Source: Sutcliffiella halmapala
Lineage (GTDB): Bacteria > Bacillota > Bacilli > Bacillales > Bacillaceae_I
DNA: 64,000 nt
Assembly: GCF_002019665.1 (NCBI RefSeq)
Contig: NZ_KV917375.1
Span: forward strand, 2,646,702 to 2,710,701
Direction of reading: 5' to 3'
The notes under the pieces are model-generated. The model did no database searches. It saw only the letters and a program-made list of their open reading frames with translations, and was not told the DNA's origin. This document shows, piece after piece, positions 42,015 to 51,886 of the stretch (position 1 is the stretch's first letter; every line of letters starts with the position of its first letter). The position numbers and the translations under genes are program-made.

Positions 42015-42446
42015 TTAGACAAATTTCCTCTGTTTTATTGGTTGTAGCCAGCCAAACCGCTCCGATTTTGTATCAATAGCCAAAAAATACGGTGCTTGCT
42101 TTCTTATTATTTCAAAAAATATCGCTTCCGCTTCAAATGATCCCGTAGAAGTTAGCTTCAAACATTTTTCAAAGATGGACAATTTAGCGACAGAATCTAC
42201 TTTCTCTATTTTATGTTGATAAGAATTTCGTTTATAACCATCTATACTTTTTAGGGTGTTTTCTAATACTTGCTGCAGAGGAAAGGTTGGGATTGGTATC
42301 GTGATGTAATCGACTTGTTGTTTCACAACATTTTGAAGACGATCCTCTTGTTCATACTGATTAAATAGCTGAAATAGTTTTACTTCATTCCCTGAGTAAT
42401 GCTTTGCAATTTCTTCCTCTATGAGATATATCATGTATTGACGCAA
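42015..42446 (-). CDS. sirA: Sporulation inhibitor of replication SirA
   Basis: A 143-residue protein matching SirA (YneE) along its length. MRQYMIYLIEEEIAKHY at the start, GSFEAEAIFFEIIRKQAPYF and FGWLQPIKQRKFV at the end are the family blocks. SirA is made under Spo0A control at the onset of sporulation and binds domain I of DnaA to stop new rounds of replication. The TTG at 42446, with TAGGAGGG six bases before it, gives the right length; the longer frame does not. The order tkt-sirA-yneF equals that of B. subtilis. Confidence 0.92.
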   Translation of the reverse strand: MRQYMIYLIEEEIAKHYSGNEVKLFQLFNQYEQEDRLQNVVKQQVDYITIPIPTFPLQQVLENTLKSIDGYKRNSYQHKIEKVDSVAKLSIFEKCLKLTSTGSFEAEAIFFEIIRKQAPYFLAIDTKSERFGWLQPIKQRKFV

Positions 42447-42709
42447 ACGGAACCCTCCTATCATCCTCTTTCTATTATTATAAAGAATGATAGAAGAAAG
42501 TTTTGTCTGTTGATGTAGCAGTCAATAACTTTCTTTGTTGAAAATTGTCGAATAGGATAAATAATTTGCTTTTAGGGAGTGCAGCCTTAGAGATGACGCG
42601 GTCAATTGGAAGTTCTTTCTTTTAGTAAGAAAACTTGTGTGATAAAAAGAATGGTGGGATGATTGTTACTCTCTTTTTTCTTTGGGGACTTTGAGGGTAT
42701 GTGGAACCC

Positions 42710-43073
42710 TTGATCGTTACCTCTATTTTCATTTTCCCCAATTTGAGGGCACAATTAGCCCTTGATCGTTACCTCTATTTCTACTTTCCCCAATTTGAGG
42801 GCACGATTAGACCTTGATCGTTACCTCTATTTTCACTTTCCCCAATTTGAGGGCACGATTAGACCTTGATCGTTACCTCTATTTTCACTTTCCCCAATTT
42901 GAGGGCACGATTAGACCTTGATCGTTACCTCTATTTTCATTTTCCCCAATTTGAGGGCACGATTAGACCTTGATCGTTACCTCTATTTTCACTTTCCCCA
43001 ATTTGAGGGCACGATTAGACTTTGATCGTTACCTCTATTTTCATTTTCCGCAATTTGAGGGCACGATTAACCC
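42710..43073. repeat. 52-bp tandem repeat, 7 copies
   Basis: TTGATCGTTACCTCTATTT recurs at 42710, 42762, 42814, 42866, 42918, 42970 and 43022, an exact 52-base period with few base changes. Each unit also carries CCCCAATTTGAGGGCAC. A degenerate part-unit precedes it (near 42681-42709). It lies between the tkt terminator and the sirA start. There are no spacers of differing sequence, no ribosome sites and no likely coding frame. Confidence 0.97.
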
Positions 43074-43138
43074 GTACACAGTATCTCATCATCTCCCCAA
43101 ATCGAAAACTACAATAATCTCCCGATCGACCCAACATG

Positions 43139-43172
43139 AAAAGGGCTATGCACATATGCGCATAGCCCTTTT
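43139..43172 (-). terminator. Intrinsic terminator of tkt
   Basis: AAAAGGGCTATGC pairs with GCATAGCCCTTTT around ACATATGC, 12 bases after the tkt stop. Confidence 0.9.
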
Positions 43173-43183
43173 ACAGTTAACTC

Positions 43184-45190
43184 TTAATTATCTAGTAATG
43201 CTTTCACTCTTGCTACTACATTTTCAACAGTGAAGCCGTATTCTTTCATGATTCTATCTCCAGGAGCGGATGCACCAAATGTGTTGATAGCTAAGATGTC
43301 TCCCTCGTCTCCTGTGTAGCGCTCCCAGCCTAGTGGAGTTGCCATCTCAATACCAAGACGCTTTTTCACGTCTTTTGGTAACACAGAATTTTTGTATTCT
43401 TGAGTTTGTTGTTCGAAACGATCCCAAGCAGGCATACTTACTACAGAAACTTCAATCCCCTCTTGTTGAAGTGCTTTTTGAGCTTCTACCGCTAAGCCAA
43501 CTTCAGAACCAGTTGCAAGAAGCAATGCATCCGCTGTTTCTTTACCAGCTTTGGAAATAACATAAGCACCTTTTTTCACACCTTCATATGCTGTTTCGTC
43601 TGTTCCTTTAATTGTAGGTAGGTTTTGACGAGTTAACACTAGAGCAGTAGGTGTTTTTTCAGATTCTAACGCAAGTTTCCATGCAGCTGCTGTTTCATTT
43701 CCATCTGCAGGACGAATAACTGAAAGGTTCGGCATTGCACGTAACGATGGTAACTGTTCGATTGGCTCATGCGTTGGTCCGTCTTCCCCAACAGCAATGC
43801 TATCATGTGTAAATACAAACGTAACTGGAAGTTGTTGTAATGCCGCTAAACGGATTGCTGGGCGTAAGTAATCAGAGAAAACGAAGAATGTTCCACCGTA
43901 TACTTTTACTCCACCATGAAGGGCCATTCCGTTTAATGCTGCACCCATCGCAAATTCACGTACACCAAACCAGATGTTACGTCCGCTATAATCCTCTGCA
44001 GTAAAGTCCGCTTCGTTTTTGATATTTGTATTGTTAGAACCTGCTAAGTCAGCTGAACCTCCAAAGAAATAAGGAACTTTCTTCGCAATCGCATTTAAAA
44101 CTTCACCAGATGAAGCACGTGATGCTAAGCTTTTTCCTTCTTCATAAACTGGAATTTCAGAATCCCAACCTTCAGGTAATTCTCCTTTGATCGCTAATTC
44201 TAATTGTTGACCTAATTCAGGATACTTTTCTTTATATGTTGCAAAAAGTTCAGTCCACTCAGACTCAAGCTTTTCCCCTTTTTCTACAACTGTTTCACGG
44301 AAATGAGTATACACTTCTTCTGGAACATGGAAATCATTTTCGAAAGTCCATTTGTATGCTTCCTTCGTTAACTTTCTTTCATCTGCTCCAAGTGGTTTAC
44401 CATGAACATCTGATTTCCCAGACATATTTGGTGAACCGTATCCAATCGTTGTTTTCACTTCAATTAGTGTTGGGCGAGAAAGATCACCGCGTGCTTCTTC
44501 TACTGCAGCTGCAATTTCTTCTAAGTTGTTTCCATCTTCTACGCGGATATACTGCCAGCCATAGCCTTTAAAGCGCAGCTCCACGCTTTCAGAGAAAGAA
44601 CGGTCTAAATCGCCATCTAGTGAGATGTCATTTGAATCGTAAAGTACAATGAAACGACCTAGTTTCAAGTGAGATGCTAAAGAAGCTGCCTCATTTGAAA
44701 TACCTTCCATCAAGTCTCCATCTCCACAAATGCTGTATGTAAAATGATTTACTAATTCCAAGTCTTCTTTGTTATATGTAGCTGCTAAGTGACGCTCTGC
44801 CATTGCCATTCCGACACCCATAGCGATACCTTGTCCAAGAGGACCAGTTGTAGCATCTACGCCTGCAGTATGTCCAAATTCCGGATGGCCAGGTGTTTTA
44901 CTTCCCCATTGACGGAATTCCTTTAAGTCTTCGATCGATAGGTCATAGCCTCCTAAATGTAGTAGGCTATAAAGAAGCATAGAGCCGTGTCCTGCAGATA
45001 GTACAAAGCGGTCGCGGTTAAACCAGCTAGGATTTTTAGGATTATGATTCATAAATTTAGTCCATAAAGCATATCCCATTGGTGCAGCACCCATCGGCAT
45101 TCCTGGATGTCCTGAATTTGCTTTTTCGATAGCGTCAATCGATAATGTGCGAATAGTATTAATGGAAAGTTGATCTATATTATGTGTCAT
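43184..45190 (-). CDS. tkt: Transketolase
   Basis: A 668-residue transketolase, the usual bacterial length. It moves two-carbon ketol units between sugar phosphates in the pentose phosphate pathway, with thiamine diphosphate. The thiamine motif is [20 protein letters not shown] then DSNDISLDG. The N-terminal [16 protein letters not shown] and the pyrimidine domain (GIRE-like [20 protein letters not shown], then [15 protein letters not shown]) are all present. The ATG at 45190 has AAAGGATGG before it; an ATG three codons earlier is too close. It is transcribed alone, between ynzC and sirA, as in B. subtilis. Confidence 0.97.
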   Translation of the reverse strand: MTHNIDQLSINTIRTLSIDAIEKANSGHPGMPMGAAPMGYALWTKFMNHNPKNPSWFNRDRFVLSAGHGSMLLYSLLHLGGYDLSIEDLKEFRQWGSKTPGHPEFGHTAGVDATTGPLGQGIAMGVGMAMAERHLAATYNKEDLELVNHFTYSICGDGDLMEGISNEAASLASHLKLGRFIVLYDSNDISLDGDLDRSFSESVELRFKGYGWQYIRVEDGNNLEEIAAAVEEARGDLSRPTLIEVKTTIGYGSPNMSGKSDVHGKPLGADERKLTKEAYKWTFENDFHVPEEVYTHFRETVVEKGEKLESEWTELFATYKEKYPELGQQLELAIKGELPEGWDSEIPVYEEGKSLASRASSGEVLNAIAKKVPYFFGGSADLAGSNNTNIKNEADFTAEDYSGRNIWFGVREFAMGAALNGMALHGGVKVYGGTFFVFSDYLRPAIRLAALQQLPVTFVFTHDSIAVGEDGPTHEPIEQLPSLRAMPNLSVIRPADGNETAAAWKLALESEKTPTALVLTRQNLPTIKGTDETAYEGVKKGAYVISKAGKETADALLLATGSEVGLAVEAQKALQQEGIEVSVVSMPAWDRFEQQTQEYKNSVLPKDVKKRLGIEMATPLGWERYTGDEGDILAINTFGASAPGDRIMKEYGFTVENVVARVKALLDN

Positions 45191-45278
45191 CAATTCCATC
45201 CTTTCTTTTATCTTATTTTATTTAGGAAAATTCTATTTTAACATAAATAGTATGTTCCAATGTTCTGAAAAAAAGCGC

Positions 45279-45509
45279 TTAATGCTTTAAATTCTTTTTT
45301 TGTTCTTTTAGCTTTTCTGGTGTAACGTCATTTCCTTCAGGATCTACGATTGTTACAGAGTGAAGCGTGTTTTCCATAGATGCACGGAAGGTATTAATAT
45401 ATTCTTCTCGAAGTGCTTTTTGCTCTTGCGTTTCTTCATTGGTAAGGCCTTGTGATTTCGATTTTTTTGATAATGCATTAATCCTAGCAATTTTTTCTTT
45501 TGATAACAT
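45279..45509 (-). CDS. ynzC: DUF896 family protein YnzC
   Basis: A 76-residue DUF896/UPF0291 protein with the typical helical hairpin (INALSKKSKSQGLTNEETQE, QKALREEYINTFRASMENTL) and a short C-terminal tail with KEQKKNLKH. In B. subtilis it is the last gene of the SOS operon yneA-yneB-ynzC and its function is unknown. Here it follows yneB by 45 bases, probably on the same SOS-regulated transcript. GGAGTT before the ATG is a fair ribosome site. Confidence 0.93.
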   Translation of the reverse strand: MLSKEKIARINALSKKSKSQGLTNEETQEQKALREEYINTFRASMENTLHSVTIVDPEGNDVTPEKLKEQKKNLKH

Positions 45510-45554
45510 AAAAAACTCCTTCTTTCTTGCTTGTAAAGATATGTCTTTATCTTA

Positions 45555-46244
<690 letters not shown>

Positions 46245-46270
46245 CTACTTTCTAAACAATTATTATCATG

Positions 46271-46309
46271 CGAACATGTATTCCTGTCAATTATTCGAAC
46301 TTATGTTTG
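46271..46309. promoter_or_regulatory. LexA boxes between lexA and yneB
   Basis: CGAACTTATGTTTG (46296-46309) fits CGAAC-N4-GTTYG and overlaps the lexA -35 box. CGAACATGTATTCC (46271-46284) is a weaker second copy closer to yneB. Together they can repress both genes. Confidence 0.8.
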
Positions 46310-46335
46310 TATTTGTACATTAAACATGCTATAAT
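46307..46335 (+). promoter_or_regulatory. lexA promoter
   Basis: TTGTAT (46307-46312), 17-base spacer, TATAAT (46330-46335), 31 bases before the lexA start codon and partly within the LexA box. Confidence 0.8.
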
Positions 46336-46366
46336 ATTCATAATATTAATGATAGAGGTGCGGAAT

Positions 46367-46984
46367 ATGAAACTATCAAAAAGGCAGCAAGATATTCTAA
46401 ATTTCATTAAACAAGAAGTGCAAGCAAAGGGGTATCCCCCTTCTGTTCGAGAAATTGGCGAAGCAGTTGGCCTAGCTTCTAGTTCCACTGTACACGGTCA
46501 TTTAGCGCGACTTGAAACGAAAGGCCTAATCCGTCGAGACCCTACTAAACCGAGAGCTATAGAAATTATTAGTTTAGAAGACGACATGGTACCTAAAGTT
46601 TCCGCGATTAATGTACCAATTATCGGTAAAGTTACTGCAGGTCAGCCGATTACCGCTATTGAAAACGTAGAGGACTACTTTCCTCTCCCTGACCATTATG
46701 TTACGGCAGATGAGCAAGTGTTTATGCTAGAAGTCATGGGAGACAGTATGATTGAAGCAGGAATTTTAGACGGAGACTACGTCATTGTTCGCCAACAACA
46801 ATCTGCTAACAATGGGGAGATTGTCGTTGCTATGACAGAAGAAGATGAAGCCACTGTAAAGCGATTCTTTAAAGAAAAAGACTTTATTCGTTTACAGCCT
46901 GAGAATTCCTCAATGGAGCCAATCATCGTTCGTAATGTTAGTATTTTAGGAAAAGTTATTGGGGTTTACCGGAATATTCATTAA
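46367..46984 (+). CDS. lexA: SOS repressor LexA
   Basis: A 205-residue LexA. The winged helix DNA-binding domain has its recognition helix in [20 protein letters not shown]. The self-cleavage site is Ala91-Gly92 (KVTAGQPI), and the Ser127 (GDSMIEAG) and Lys165 (EATVKRFF) catalytic pair is intact. LexA represses DNA-damage genes until RecA filaments trigger its cleavage. The ATG at 46367 has GAGGTG before it and is preceded by a promoter with LexA boxes, so it is self-repressed. The upstream in-frame ATG at 46268 lies within the operator and is not used. Confidence 0.97.
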   Translation: MKLSKRQQDILNFIKQEVQAKGYPPSVREIGEAVGLASSSTVHGHLARLETKGLIRRDPTKPRAIEIISLEDDMVPKVSAINVPIIGKVTAGQPITAIENVEDYFPLPDHYVTADEQVFMLEVMGDSMIEAGILDGDYVIVRQQQSANNGEIVVAMTEEDEATVKRFFKEKDFIRLQPENSSMEPIIVRNVSILGKVIGVYRNIH

Positions 46985-47018
46985 AAAAGAGCCAACACTG
47001 CGCTGTTGGCTCTTTTTT
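46984..47018 (+). terminator. Intrinsic terminator of lexA
   Basis: AAAAAAGAGCCAACA pairs with TGTTGGCTCTTTTTT around CTGCGC, immediately after the stop. It also ends the convergent 47017-47211 gene. Confidence 0.9.
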
Positions 47019-47211
47019 ATTTGTTTCTCATTAGCTTCGCTTGTTTCTTCATTCTTTTATCCGCTTTATGTTCATTTACTACTAAAATAGCGTGAACCGC
47101 ACCTGGGATCCAAAAAAACAAAGTTAAGATTAGATTTAGAAATGCTTGGATTGGCCTCCCAGTAAACAAAACTGCAACAGGCGGTAATAAGATTGCAAGT
47201 AAATACATCAT
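47017..47211 (-). CDS. YqaE/Pmp3 family membrane protein
   Basis: A 64-residue protein with two membrane helices. The Pmp3 pattern is clear: LAILLPPVAVLFTGRPIQAF followed by LNLILTLFFWIPGAVHAILVV. Members are small hydrophobic proteins induced by salt or cold in bacteria, plants and yeast and are thought to affect membrane potential. AGGAGTTGATACCT before the ATG at 47211 is a good ribosome site. Its last codons lie in the terminator it shares with lexA. Confidence 0.88.
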   Translation of the reverse strand: MMYLLAILLPPVAVLFTGRPIQAFLNLILTLFFWIPGAVHAILVVNEHKADKRMKKQAKLMRNK

Positions 47212-47262
47212 TAGGTATCAACTCCTGACCAATTAATATTTTACAAAGTACATTTTCTTCCC

Positions 47263-47496
47263 TTATATACTTCGTTCTTTCTCTCTTTCTTTCAGATATG
47301 TTTCATACGTCTCTTGTACTTTATCTGATTTCGGCCTAATTGGAGCAACTTGTTGTCTAATTACGTTAAGTAGGTATACGCCTCTAAATAAACATCCTCC
47401 GATAATACCAAAAGCGATAACGCCACCTATTAATGGATCCAACATAAGAAAAAAACCTAAAATGGTCGCTAGTATAATGGATAAAAGCAAATACAA
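47263..47496 (-). CDS. Small membrane protein of unknown function
   Basis: A 77-residue protein with two membrane helices (LLLSIILATILGFFLMLDPLI, GVIAFGIIGGCLFRGVYLL) and a charged C-terminal tail (KSDKVQETYETYLKEREKER). GGGGGAG six bases before a TTG at 47496 is the ribosome site. I do not recognise a named family. It is 51 bases upstream of the Pmp3-like gene and could share its transcript. Confidence 0.6.
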   Translation of the reverse strand: MYLLLSIILATILGFFLMLDPLIGGVIAFGIIGGCLFRGVYLLNVIRQQVAPIRPKSDKVQETYETYLKEREKERSI

Positions 47497-47577
47497 TCTT
47501 AACTCCCCCTACATAAATATTCCATTTTAATTATATAGGAATTCACTATATTATGCATCTATTGGAAAATAAATAAA

Positions 47578-47599
47578 GACCCCTTCTTAAAAAGAGGTC
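47578..47599 (-). terminator. Intrinsic terminator of the holin gene
   Basis: On the minus strand GACCTCTT pairs with AAGAAGGGGTC (GACC/GGTC with inner CTT/AAG), and TTTATTTATTTT follows. It lies 16 bases after the holin stop. Confidence 0.6.
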
Positions 47600-47615
47600 A
47601 AATGGCCAATTGCAA

Positions 47616-47885
47616 TTATTTAATTCTTTGTCTTGCCTTCTTCGTCCAGTCATTATCCTTCCACCATGCTATTATTGATGCAACAATGGTCAACGTTATG
47701 GTGTATAGTTGTTCTAATTCTTCAGAACTTACTGGTATTGGGGACTTTCCTTGCATAACTAACACTTGGTTAACTAAAGCCAAGACTAAGAATACAACAC
47801 GGAACCAAGCGCCTTTGGACACTGACCTTATTGGTTTTTCTGGTTTTTCCGGATTTTCTGGACTTGTTGTTGTATTTTCTGTCAT
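47616..47885 (-). CDS. SPP1-type phage holin
   Basis: An 89-residue protein with a proline-rich N terminus (TSPENPEKPEKPIRSVSKGA) and two membrane helices (WFRVVFLVLALVNQVLVMQG, LYTITLTIVASIIAWWKDND). VSKGAWFRVVFLVLALVNQ and the IIAWWKDNDWTKKA end are the signature of SPP1-family holins, which make pores that let endolysin out of the cell. A strong ribosome site (GGAGGAGG before the ATG) is present. No endolysin, terminase or tail gene is near, so this is an orphan, either a prophage relic or a gene put to another use. Confidence 0.85.
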   Translation of the reverse strand: MTENTTTSPENPEKPEKPIRSVSKGAWFRVVFLVLALVNQVLVMQGKSPIPVSSEELEQLYTITLTIVASIIAWWKDNDWTKKARQRIK

Positions 47886-47927
47886 TTTAGAACCTCCTCC
47901 ATTTTAAAACCTATTTTTAACCTCTCA

Positions 47928-48320
47928 TTATCTTGGGGTTGTTGGCTTTACGGTAATTGCAGGAGTAAATGTGGTAGTTTTGCAATCGACTAGATCATTT
48001 TCTTTCAATAGATTCAATTGAAAAGCAGCTGCGATTTTCGCTTCATCCGGCTTTTTTATTGTTTGAATTAAATCTACCATTTGAAGCTCCTCTAACCTTT
48101 TAATGGTCTCTTCATCGATAAATTTCTCTGATTTTTTTACTTGTCGTTGAAGTTTAAAACCATTTATAGTAATTTCGCCTTTCGAATCAAATCCGAATTG
48201 TTTATTAAAATAGTGATGAAACTTTTCCTTGAGCTCCTTCATCTCCAATTCGATTTCTTTTTTCTGTTTGTTATACTCATAATACTTTTGTAGCATTTCC
48301 CCAGTTATCTGTTGTTCCAC
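47928..48320 (-). CDS. Coiled-coil protein of unknown function, phage-like
   Basis: A 130-residue protein with an N-terminal coiled coil (LQKYYEYNKQKKEIELEMKE, LKEKFHHYF) and a basic beta/alpha part (GEITINGFKLQRQVKKSEKF, ETIKRLEEL), ending in IKKPDEAKIAAAFQLNLLKE and TTTFTPAITVKPTTPR. The layout resembles small proteins found in Bacillus phages, but I do not recognise a named family. The GTG at 48320 has AGGAGG before it and is a better start than the upstream ATG. It lies 42 bases upstream of the holin gene, probably in the same transcript. Confidence 0.65.
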   Translation of the reverse strand: MEQQITGEMLQKYYEYNKQKKEIELEMKELKEKFHHYFNKQFGFDSKGEITINGFKLQRQVKKSEKFIDEETIKRLEELQMVDLIQTIKKPDEAKIAAAFQLNLLKENDLVDCKTTTFTPAITVKPTTPR

Positions 48321-48551
48321 ACTTGATCCTCCTAAAACAGTAAGATACTTCATCATATTTTGTGAAAGTGAATATTATGACAAGGTGTACAACTTATCTA
48401 AATAGAAGTAATCTTAGATTAGAAAATACTATGAATTTTTTCAAAAAGGACTTCATTCTAATTGCCAATCTTTCACGGAACAAAGATAATTTAAACGAAA
48501 TGTATTTTTAGAATAATTCGACTAAATCGTATATTGGGGGGGCTATTTAGT

Positions 48552-48875
48552 GTGCAAGCACAAAAATATAAAGCGAGGACAACTAGCGTGAAATATTTCA
48601 AATTCCTACTACTTTACTTCTTTTTGGCGAGTGTATTAATTATGGGAAATTATTATGTTAGTGACTATTTAAGCAAACCGTTTACCCTAATTGATTTCTT
48701 TGTCATCTGTATTTTTGCTATTGTTGCAATCATAATCGTTATAGTCATGGAACATTTCACCAAACGATTAGGACATATTCGATACATATATAAGCTCTTA
48801 CTCTTTATCCCTGCATTTATATTGGCCAGTATAATTGTTGGGTTATCTCTAGGAGAAATCATTGTAATAGAATAA
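48552..48875 (+). CDS. Membrane protein of unknown function
   Basis: A 107-residue protein with three or four membrane helices (FLLLYFFLASVLIMGNYYV, LIDFFVICIFAIVAIIIVIV, LLLFIPAFILASIIVGLSLG) and a basic cytoplasmic loop (MEHFTKRLGHIRYIYK). The GTG at 48552 is preceded by a run of seven G at about nine bases, which serves as ribosome site. I do not recognise the family. Confidence 0.6.
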   Translation: MQAQKYKARTTSVKYFKFLLLYFFLASVLIMGNYYVSDYLSKPFTLIDFFVICIFAIVAIIIVIVMEHFTKRLGHIRYIYKLLLFIPAFILASIIVGLSLGEIIVIE

Positions 48876-49020
48876 TCCAAACTGTACACATATTAAAACT
48901 TTTGAAGCACAACAACTTATATAAACACTCCCTTTCTGCTAAAATTTATTTTTTGATTAAATGTATCAGTATCCTGTTCATGGAAAATATATATTTATAA
49001 GGAAAGGAGATCGATTATGT

Positions 49021-49569
49021 ATGACATCTATATTTGAAACTTTTAAGGATTATTTGCAAATCAGCTTAGATAATGAACCAAAAAATCCCCTTCACATCGG
49101 AGAAGTAATGGGTTGTTGGCTTTATCTAACGATCATGGATGAGGCGAATATTTATATTCAAATAGGATTAAATACCACAACAGACGATGACGTAATCAAA
49201 ATATTAAGAGAAAGCTTGAAGCAATGTGAAGCACAAGGGTACAGATTTAGAGAATTCATGAAAAAAGAAGGGATATCATTACCTAATACCAGTGAACAAC
49301 GTCCAAATTCTGATTCGACCGGAGTGCCTTTAGGGGCAAAATTAACAGATGATGAGATCATGAATGGTTTAAGTATAAAAACAGTTGCTGCCATCATGCA
49401 TTGTGCAACCTCAGCAAGCCAATGTATAAGAAACGACATTAGTACCCTTTTTACTGTATGTATGTTAGAAAAGATGAAGTTCGGGACTACCTTAAAAGAA
49501 TTAATGATAAAAAGAGGTTGGATTAAAACCCCTCCTTATTACTATCCACCTGGAGCACCAACAAATTAG
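49021..49569 (+). CDS. DUF3231 family protein
   Basis: A 182-residue DUF3231 protein. These have one or two ferritin-like four-helix bundles; here one bundle is seen (FKDYLQISLDNEPKNPLHIG, CWLYLTIMDEANIYIQIGLN, IKILRESLKQCEAQGYRFRE), and then a second part (TDDEIMNGLSIKTVAAIMHC, QCIRNDISTLFTVCMLEKM) ending in the proline/tyrosine tail PPYYYPPGAPTN. Such genes are often sporulation-related and are multi-copy in Bacillus; the function is unknown. The ATG at 49021 has AAAGGAG before it. The terminator overlaps the stop. Confidence 0.8.
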   Translation: MTSIFETFKDYLQISLDNEPKNPLHIGEVMGCWLYLTIMDEANIYIQIGLNTTTDDDVIKILRESLKQCEAQGYRFREFMKKEGISLPNTSEQRPNSDSTGVPLGAKLTDDEIMNGLSIKTVAAIMHCATSASQCIRNDISTLFTVCMLEKMKFGTTLKELMIKRGWIKTPPYYYPPGAPTN

Positions 49570-49583
49570 TTTGGTGCTTTTTC
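49554..49583 (+). terminator. Intrinsic terminator of the DUF3231 gene
   Basis: AGCACCAA pairs with TTGGTGCT around CAAATTAGT and is followed by TTTTTC; it includes the stop codon. Confidence 0.85.
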
Positions 49584-49762
49584 TATTCGATTTGAAGTAA
49601 AGAAAACAAAATCCATAACCTTTGTCATATATTTATTTTATTTATGACGTTTAAAAACATATTACATATTCTCTTGATTTTCGGACGTTAACCGGGCACT
49701 TATCGGGCTATTTATATATTAGCTATTCAAGCACAAACTGCCTGGATCCGTCACAACAAAAA

Positions 49763-49792
49763 ACCCCTCAACACCAAACGGTATCAAGGGGT
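49763..49792 (-). terminator. Intrinsic terminator of glnA
   Basis: ACCCCT and AGGGGT pair, with GATACC/GGTATC inside; on the minus strand a T run (GGGGTTTTTTG) follows. It lies eight bases after the glnA stop. Confidence 0.85.
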
Positions 49793-49800
49793 CATACATC

Positions 49801-51135
49801 TTAGTATTGAGTTAAATATTGATCGCGTTCCCATGGGTGAACTTGCGTGCGGAACATATCCCATTCGATCTCTTTTGCTTCGATGAAGTGCTCTAGTAAA
49901 TGCTCACCAAGGGCTGATTGGATAATTTCATCGGATTTTAAGTTGTCAAGAGCTGCAGCTAGTGTGGATGGTAGATCTACGATTCCAGCAGCTAAGCGCT
50001 CTTCTTTGTTCATTACATAGATGTTGCGGTCGATTGGTTTTGGAGCTTCTAAGTTGTTTTTGATTCCGTCTAGACCAGCTTTTAGTAAAACAGCCATTGC
50101 TAAGTATGGGTTTGCAGCTGGGTCTACGCTACGTACTTCAACACGAGTAGAAATTCCGCGAGAAGCTGGGATACGGATTAATGGGCTACGGTTACGAGCA
50201 GACCATGCTACGTAACAAGGAGCTTCGTATCCTGGTACTAAACGCTTATACGAGTTTACAGTTGGGTTTGTTACCGCTGTAAAGTTAGGTGCATGCTTGA
50301 TGATACCTGCGATAAATTGTCTTGCTGTTTCGCTCAACTCTAAATCACCTGTTTGATCGTAGAATGCATTTACTCCGTCTTTAAATAAAGATAAGTTACA
50401 GTGCATTCCAGATCCATTTACACCGAACAATGGTTTTGGCATGAATGTTGCGTGTAGTCCGTGTTTACGCGCGATTGTTTTTACAACTAATTTGAACGTT
50501 TGGATATCATCACATGCCGTAATTGCATCTGCATATTTGAAATCGATTTCGTGCTGTCCTGGAGCTACCTCATGGTGAGAAGCTTCTACTTCAAAGCCCA
50601 TCTCTTCTAACTCAAGAACGATATCACGACGACAGTTTTCACCTAAATCAGTTGGTGCTAAGTCGAAGTAGCCACCTTTATCGTTTAACTCTAAAGTAGG
50701 TTCACCTTTTGCATCTAATTTAAATAGGAAGAACTCTGGCTCTGGTCCAAGATTGAAGTTAGAGAATCCTAAATCTTCCATCTCTTTTAAGATACGTTTT
50801 AAATTCGCACGTGGATCTCCATCAAACGGAGTTCCGTCTGGATTGTAGATATCGCAAATAAAACGAGCAACTTTACCTTTTTCAGAAGTCCAAGGAAATA
50901 CTACGAAAGTATTTAAGTCAGGGTATAAGTACATATCTGATTCCTCAATACGTACAAAACCTTCGATAGATGAACCATCAAACATCATTTTGTTGTCTAA
51001 TGCTTTTTCTAATTGACTTACAGGGATCTCGACATTCTTAATTGTTCCTAAGATGTCTGTGAATTGAAGTCGGATGTACTTTACGTTTTCTTCCTCAACA
51101 ATGCGTTTAATATCCTCTTGCGTATACTTAGCCAT
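49801..51135 (-). CDS. glnA: Glutamine synthetase, type I
   Basis: A 444-residue class I glutamine synthetase, the same length as the B. subtilis enzyme. It makes glutamine from glutamate, ammonia and ATP in a dodecamer. Active-site motifs are present: [47 protein letters not shown] and [17 protein letters not shown]. The GS-I-alpha type of Firmicutes is not adenylylated; it is feedback-inhibited by glutamine and then traps GlnR and TnrA to control their DNA binding. The ATG at 51135 has GAGGAGGAAC before it. It is the second gene of the glnRA operon. Confidence 0.97.
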   Translation of the reverse strand: MAKYTQEDIKRIVEEENVKYIRLQFTDILGTIKNVEIPVSQLEKALDNKMMFDGSSIEGFVRIEESDMYLYPDLNTFVVFPWTSEKGKVARFICDIYNPDGTPFDGDPRANLKRILKEMEDLGFSNFNLGPEPEFFLFKLDAKGEPTLELNDKGGYFDLAPTDLGENCRRDIVLELEEMGFEVEASHHEVAPGQHEIDFKYADAITACDDIQTFKLVVKTIARKHGLHATFMPKPLFGVNGSGMHCNLSLFKDGVNAFYDQTGDLELSETARQFIAGIIKHAPNFTAVTNPTVNSYKRLVPGYEAPCYVAWSARNRSPLIRIPASRGISTRVEVRSVDPAANPYLAMAVLLKAGLDGIKNNLEAPKPIDRNIYVMNKEERLAAGIVDLPSTLAAALDNLKSDEIIQSALGEHLLEHFIEAKEIEWDMFRTQVHPWERDQYLTQY

Positions 51136-51203
51136 TTACTTGTTCCTCCTCAGATTTTCTACTATTTTAGTTTTTAATAAAACTTTCTCAACTACTCAAA
51201 ATA

Positions 51204-51608
51204 TTAATGGAAGAATCGAGACATATCTCCTTGACGAAGATTAGTGCGATTATGTCTTCCAGCTTGCATCATATCTGCTCGTAATAATTTTCGAAGTTCT
51301 TCGTTCGATAGATCAGGTTTTGCAACTTCCGTCACCACTTCATTATGCTCCGGCGCTAATTGCTGCTTTTTTACAGCCATTAATTGCTTTATTCCTGCTA
51401 TATTAACCTTTTGTTCAATGAGGCTTTTAATTTCAAGTAAAGTATCCACATCATTGAATGAAAAAAGGCGGCGATTTCCTTCTGTACGTGCAGGGAGAAC
51501 TAATTCATTCTCTTCGTAATAACGGATTTGTCGAGCGGACAATTCCGTTAGTTGCATGACAATTCCCATTGGAAACAAAGGCATTGAACGTCTGATATTG
51601 TCACTCAC
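51204..51608 (-). CDS. glnR: MerR-type nitrogen repressor GlnR
   Basis: A 134-residue MerR-family regulator. The winged helix domain ([20 protein letters not shown] then [20 protein letters not shown]) is followed by a coiled coil and the glutamine-synthetase-sensing tail ([31 protein letters not shown]). GlnR represses glnRA, and in Bacillus also ureABC and tnrA, in nitrogen excess. The start is a GTG at 51608 with AAAGGAGG before it. Two GlnR boxes at its own promoter show autorepression. glnA follows after 68 bases. Confidence 0.95.
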   Translation of the reverse strand: MSDNIRRSMPLFPMGIVMQLTELSARQIRYYEENELVLPARTEGNRRLFSFNDVDTLLEIKSLIEQKVNIAGIKQLMAVKKQQLAPEHNEVVTEVAKPDLSNEELRKLLRADMMQAGRHNRTNLRQGDMSRFFH

Positions 51609-51649
51609 TACAAATCCTCCTTTCACTATTACCTTGTGAAGTTAACCTA

Positions 51650-51678
51650 AGTTTATCTCATGTTAGATAATCTGTCAA
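51650..51678 (-). promoter_or_regulatory. glnRA promoter
   Basis: On the minus strand TTGACA (51678-51673), 17-base spacer, TAAACT (51655-51650), about 40 bases before the glnR start. Confidence 0.8.
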
Positions 51679-51700
51679 CAACATGTTAGGTTTTCTAACA
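51661..51700 (-). promoter_or_regulatory. Two GlnR operators
   Basis: TGTTAGGTTTTCTAACA (51684-51700) is a perfect TGTNA-N7-TNACA box. TGTTAGATAATCTGTCA (51661-51677) has one mismatch and overlaps the -35 box. Their centres are 23 bases apart, as in the B. subtilis glnRA double operator. Confidence 0.85.
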
Positions 51701-51798
51701 CCGTTTTTTAAGTAATTTACTTTTTAAAGAATAAAAGATTAATTTATGGGCAAGAAGCTTGTTCAATCCACTCTCTCTTCTTCTATCTAGTTATATAC

Positions 51799-51827
51799 AA
51801 AAGACGAATTCCCTTAAGAATTCGTCC
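51799..51827 (-). terminator. Intrinsic terminator of the hflX-ynbB unit
   Basis: GACGAATTC pairs with GAATTCGTC around CCTTAA, with TTTTGTA following on the minus strand. It lies 60 bases after the ynbB stop. Confidence 0.85.
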
Positions 51828-51886
51828 AAAAAAACTATATTAAATTTCATAAGTCTAAGCAGTGCAAATTAGCTGCTGCCCTTGAA

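Noticed and set aside
42710-43073. Possible CRISPR array
   Set aside because: The 52-base units follow each other directly; there are no differing spacers and no cas genes in the window.
42970-43233. Plus-strand open frame of 87 codons
   Set aside because: It runs through the tandem repeat and the tkt terminator, has no ribosome site, and its repetitive peptide only mirrors the DNA repeat.
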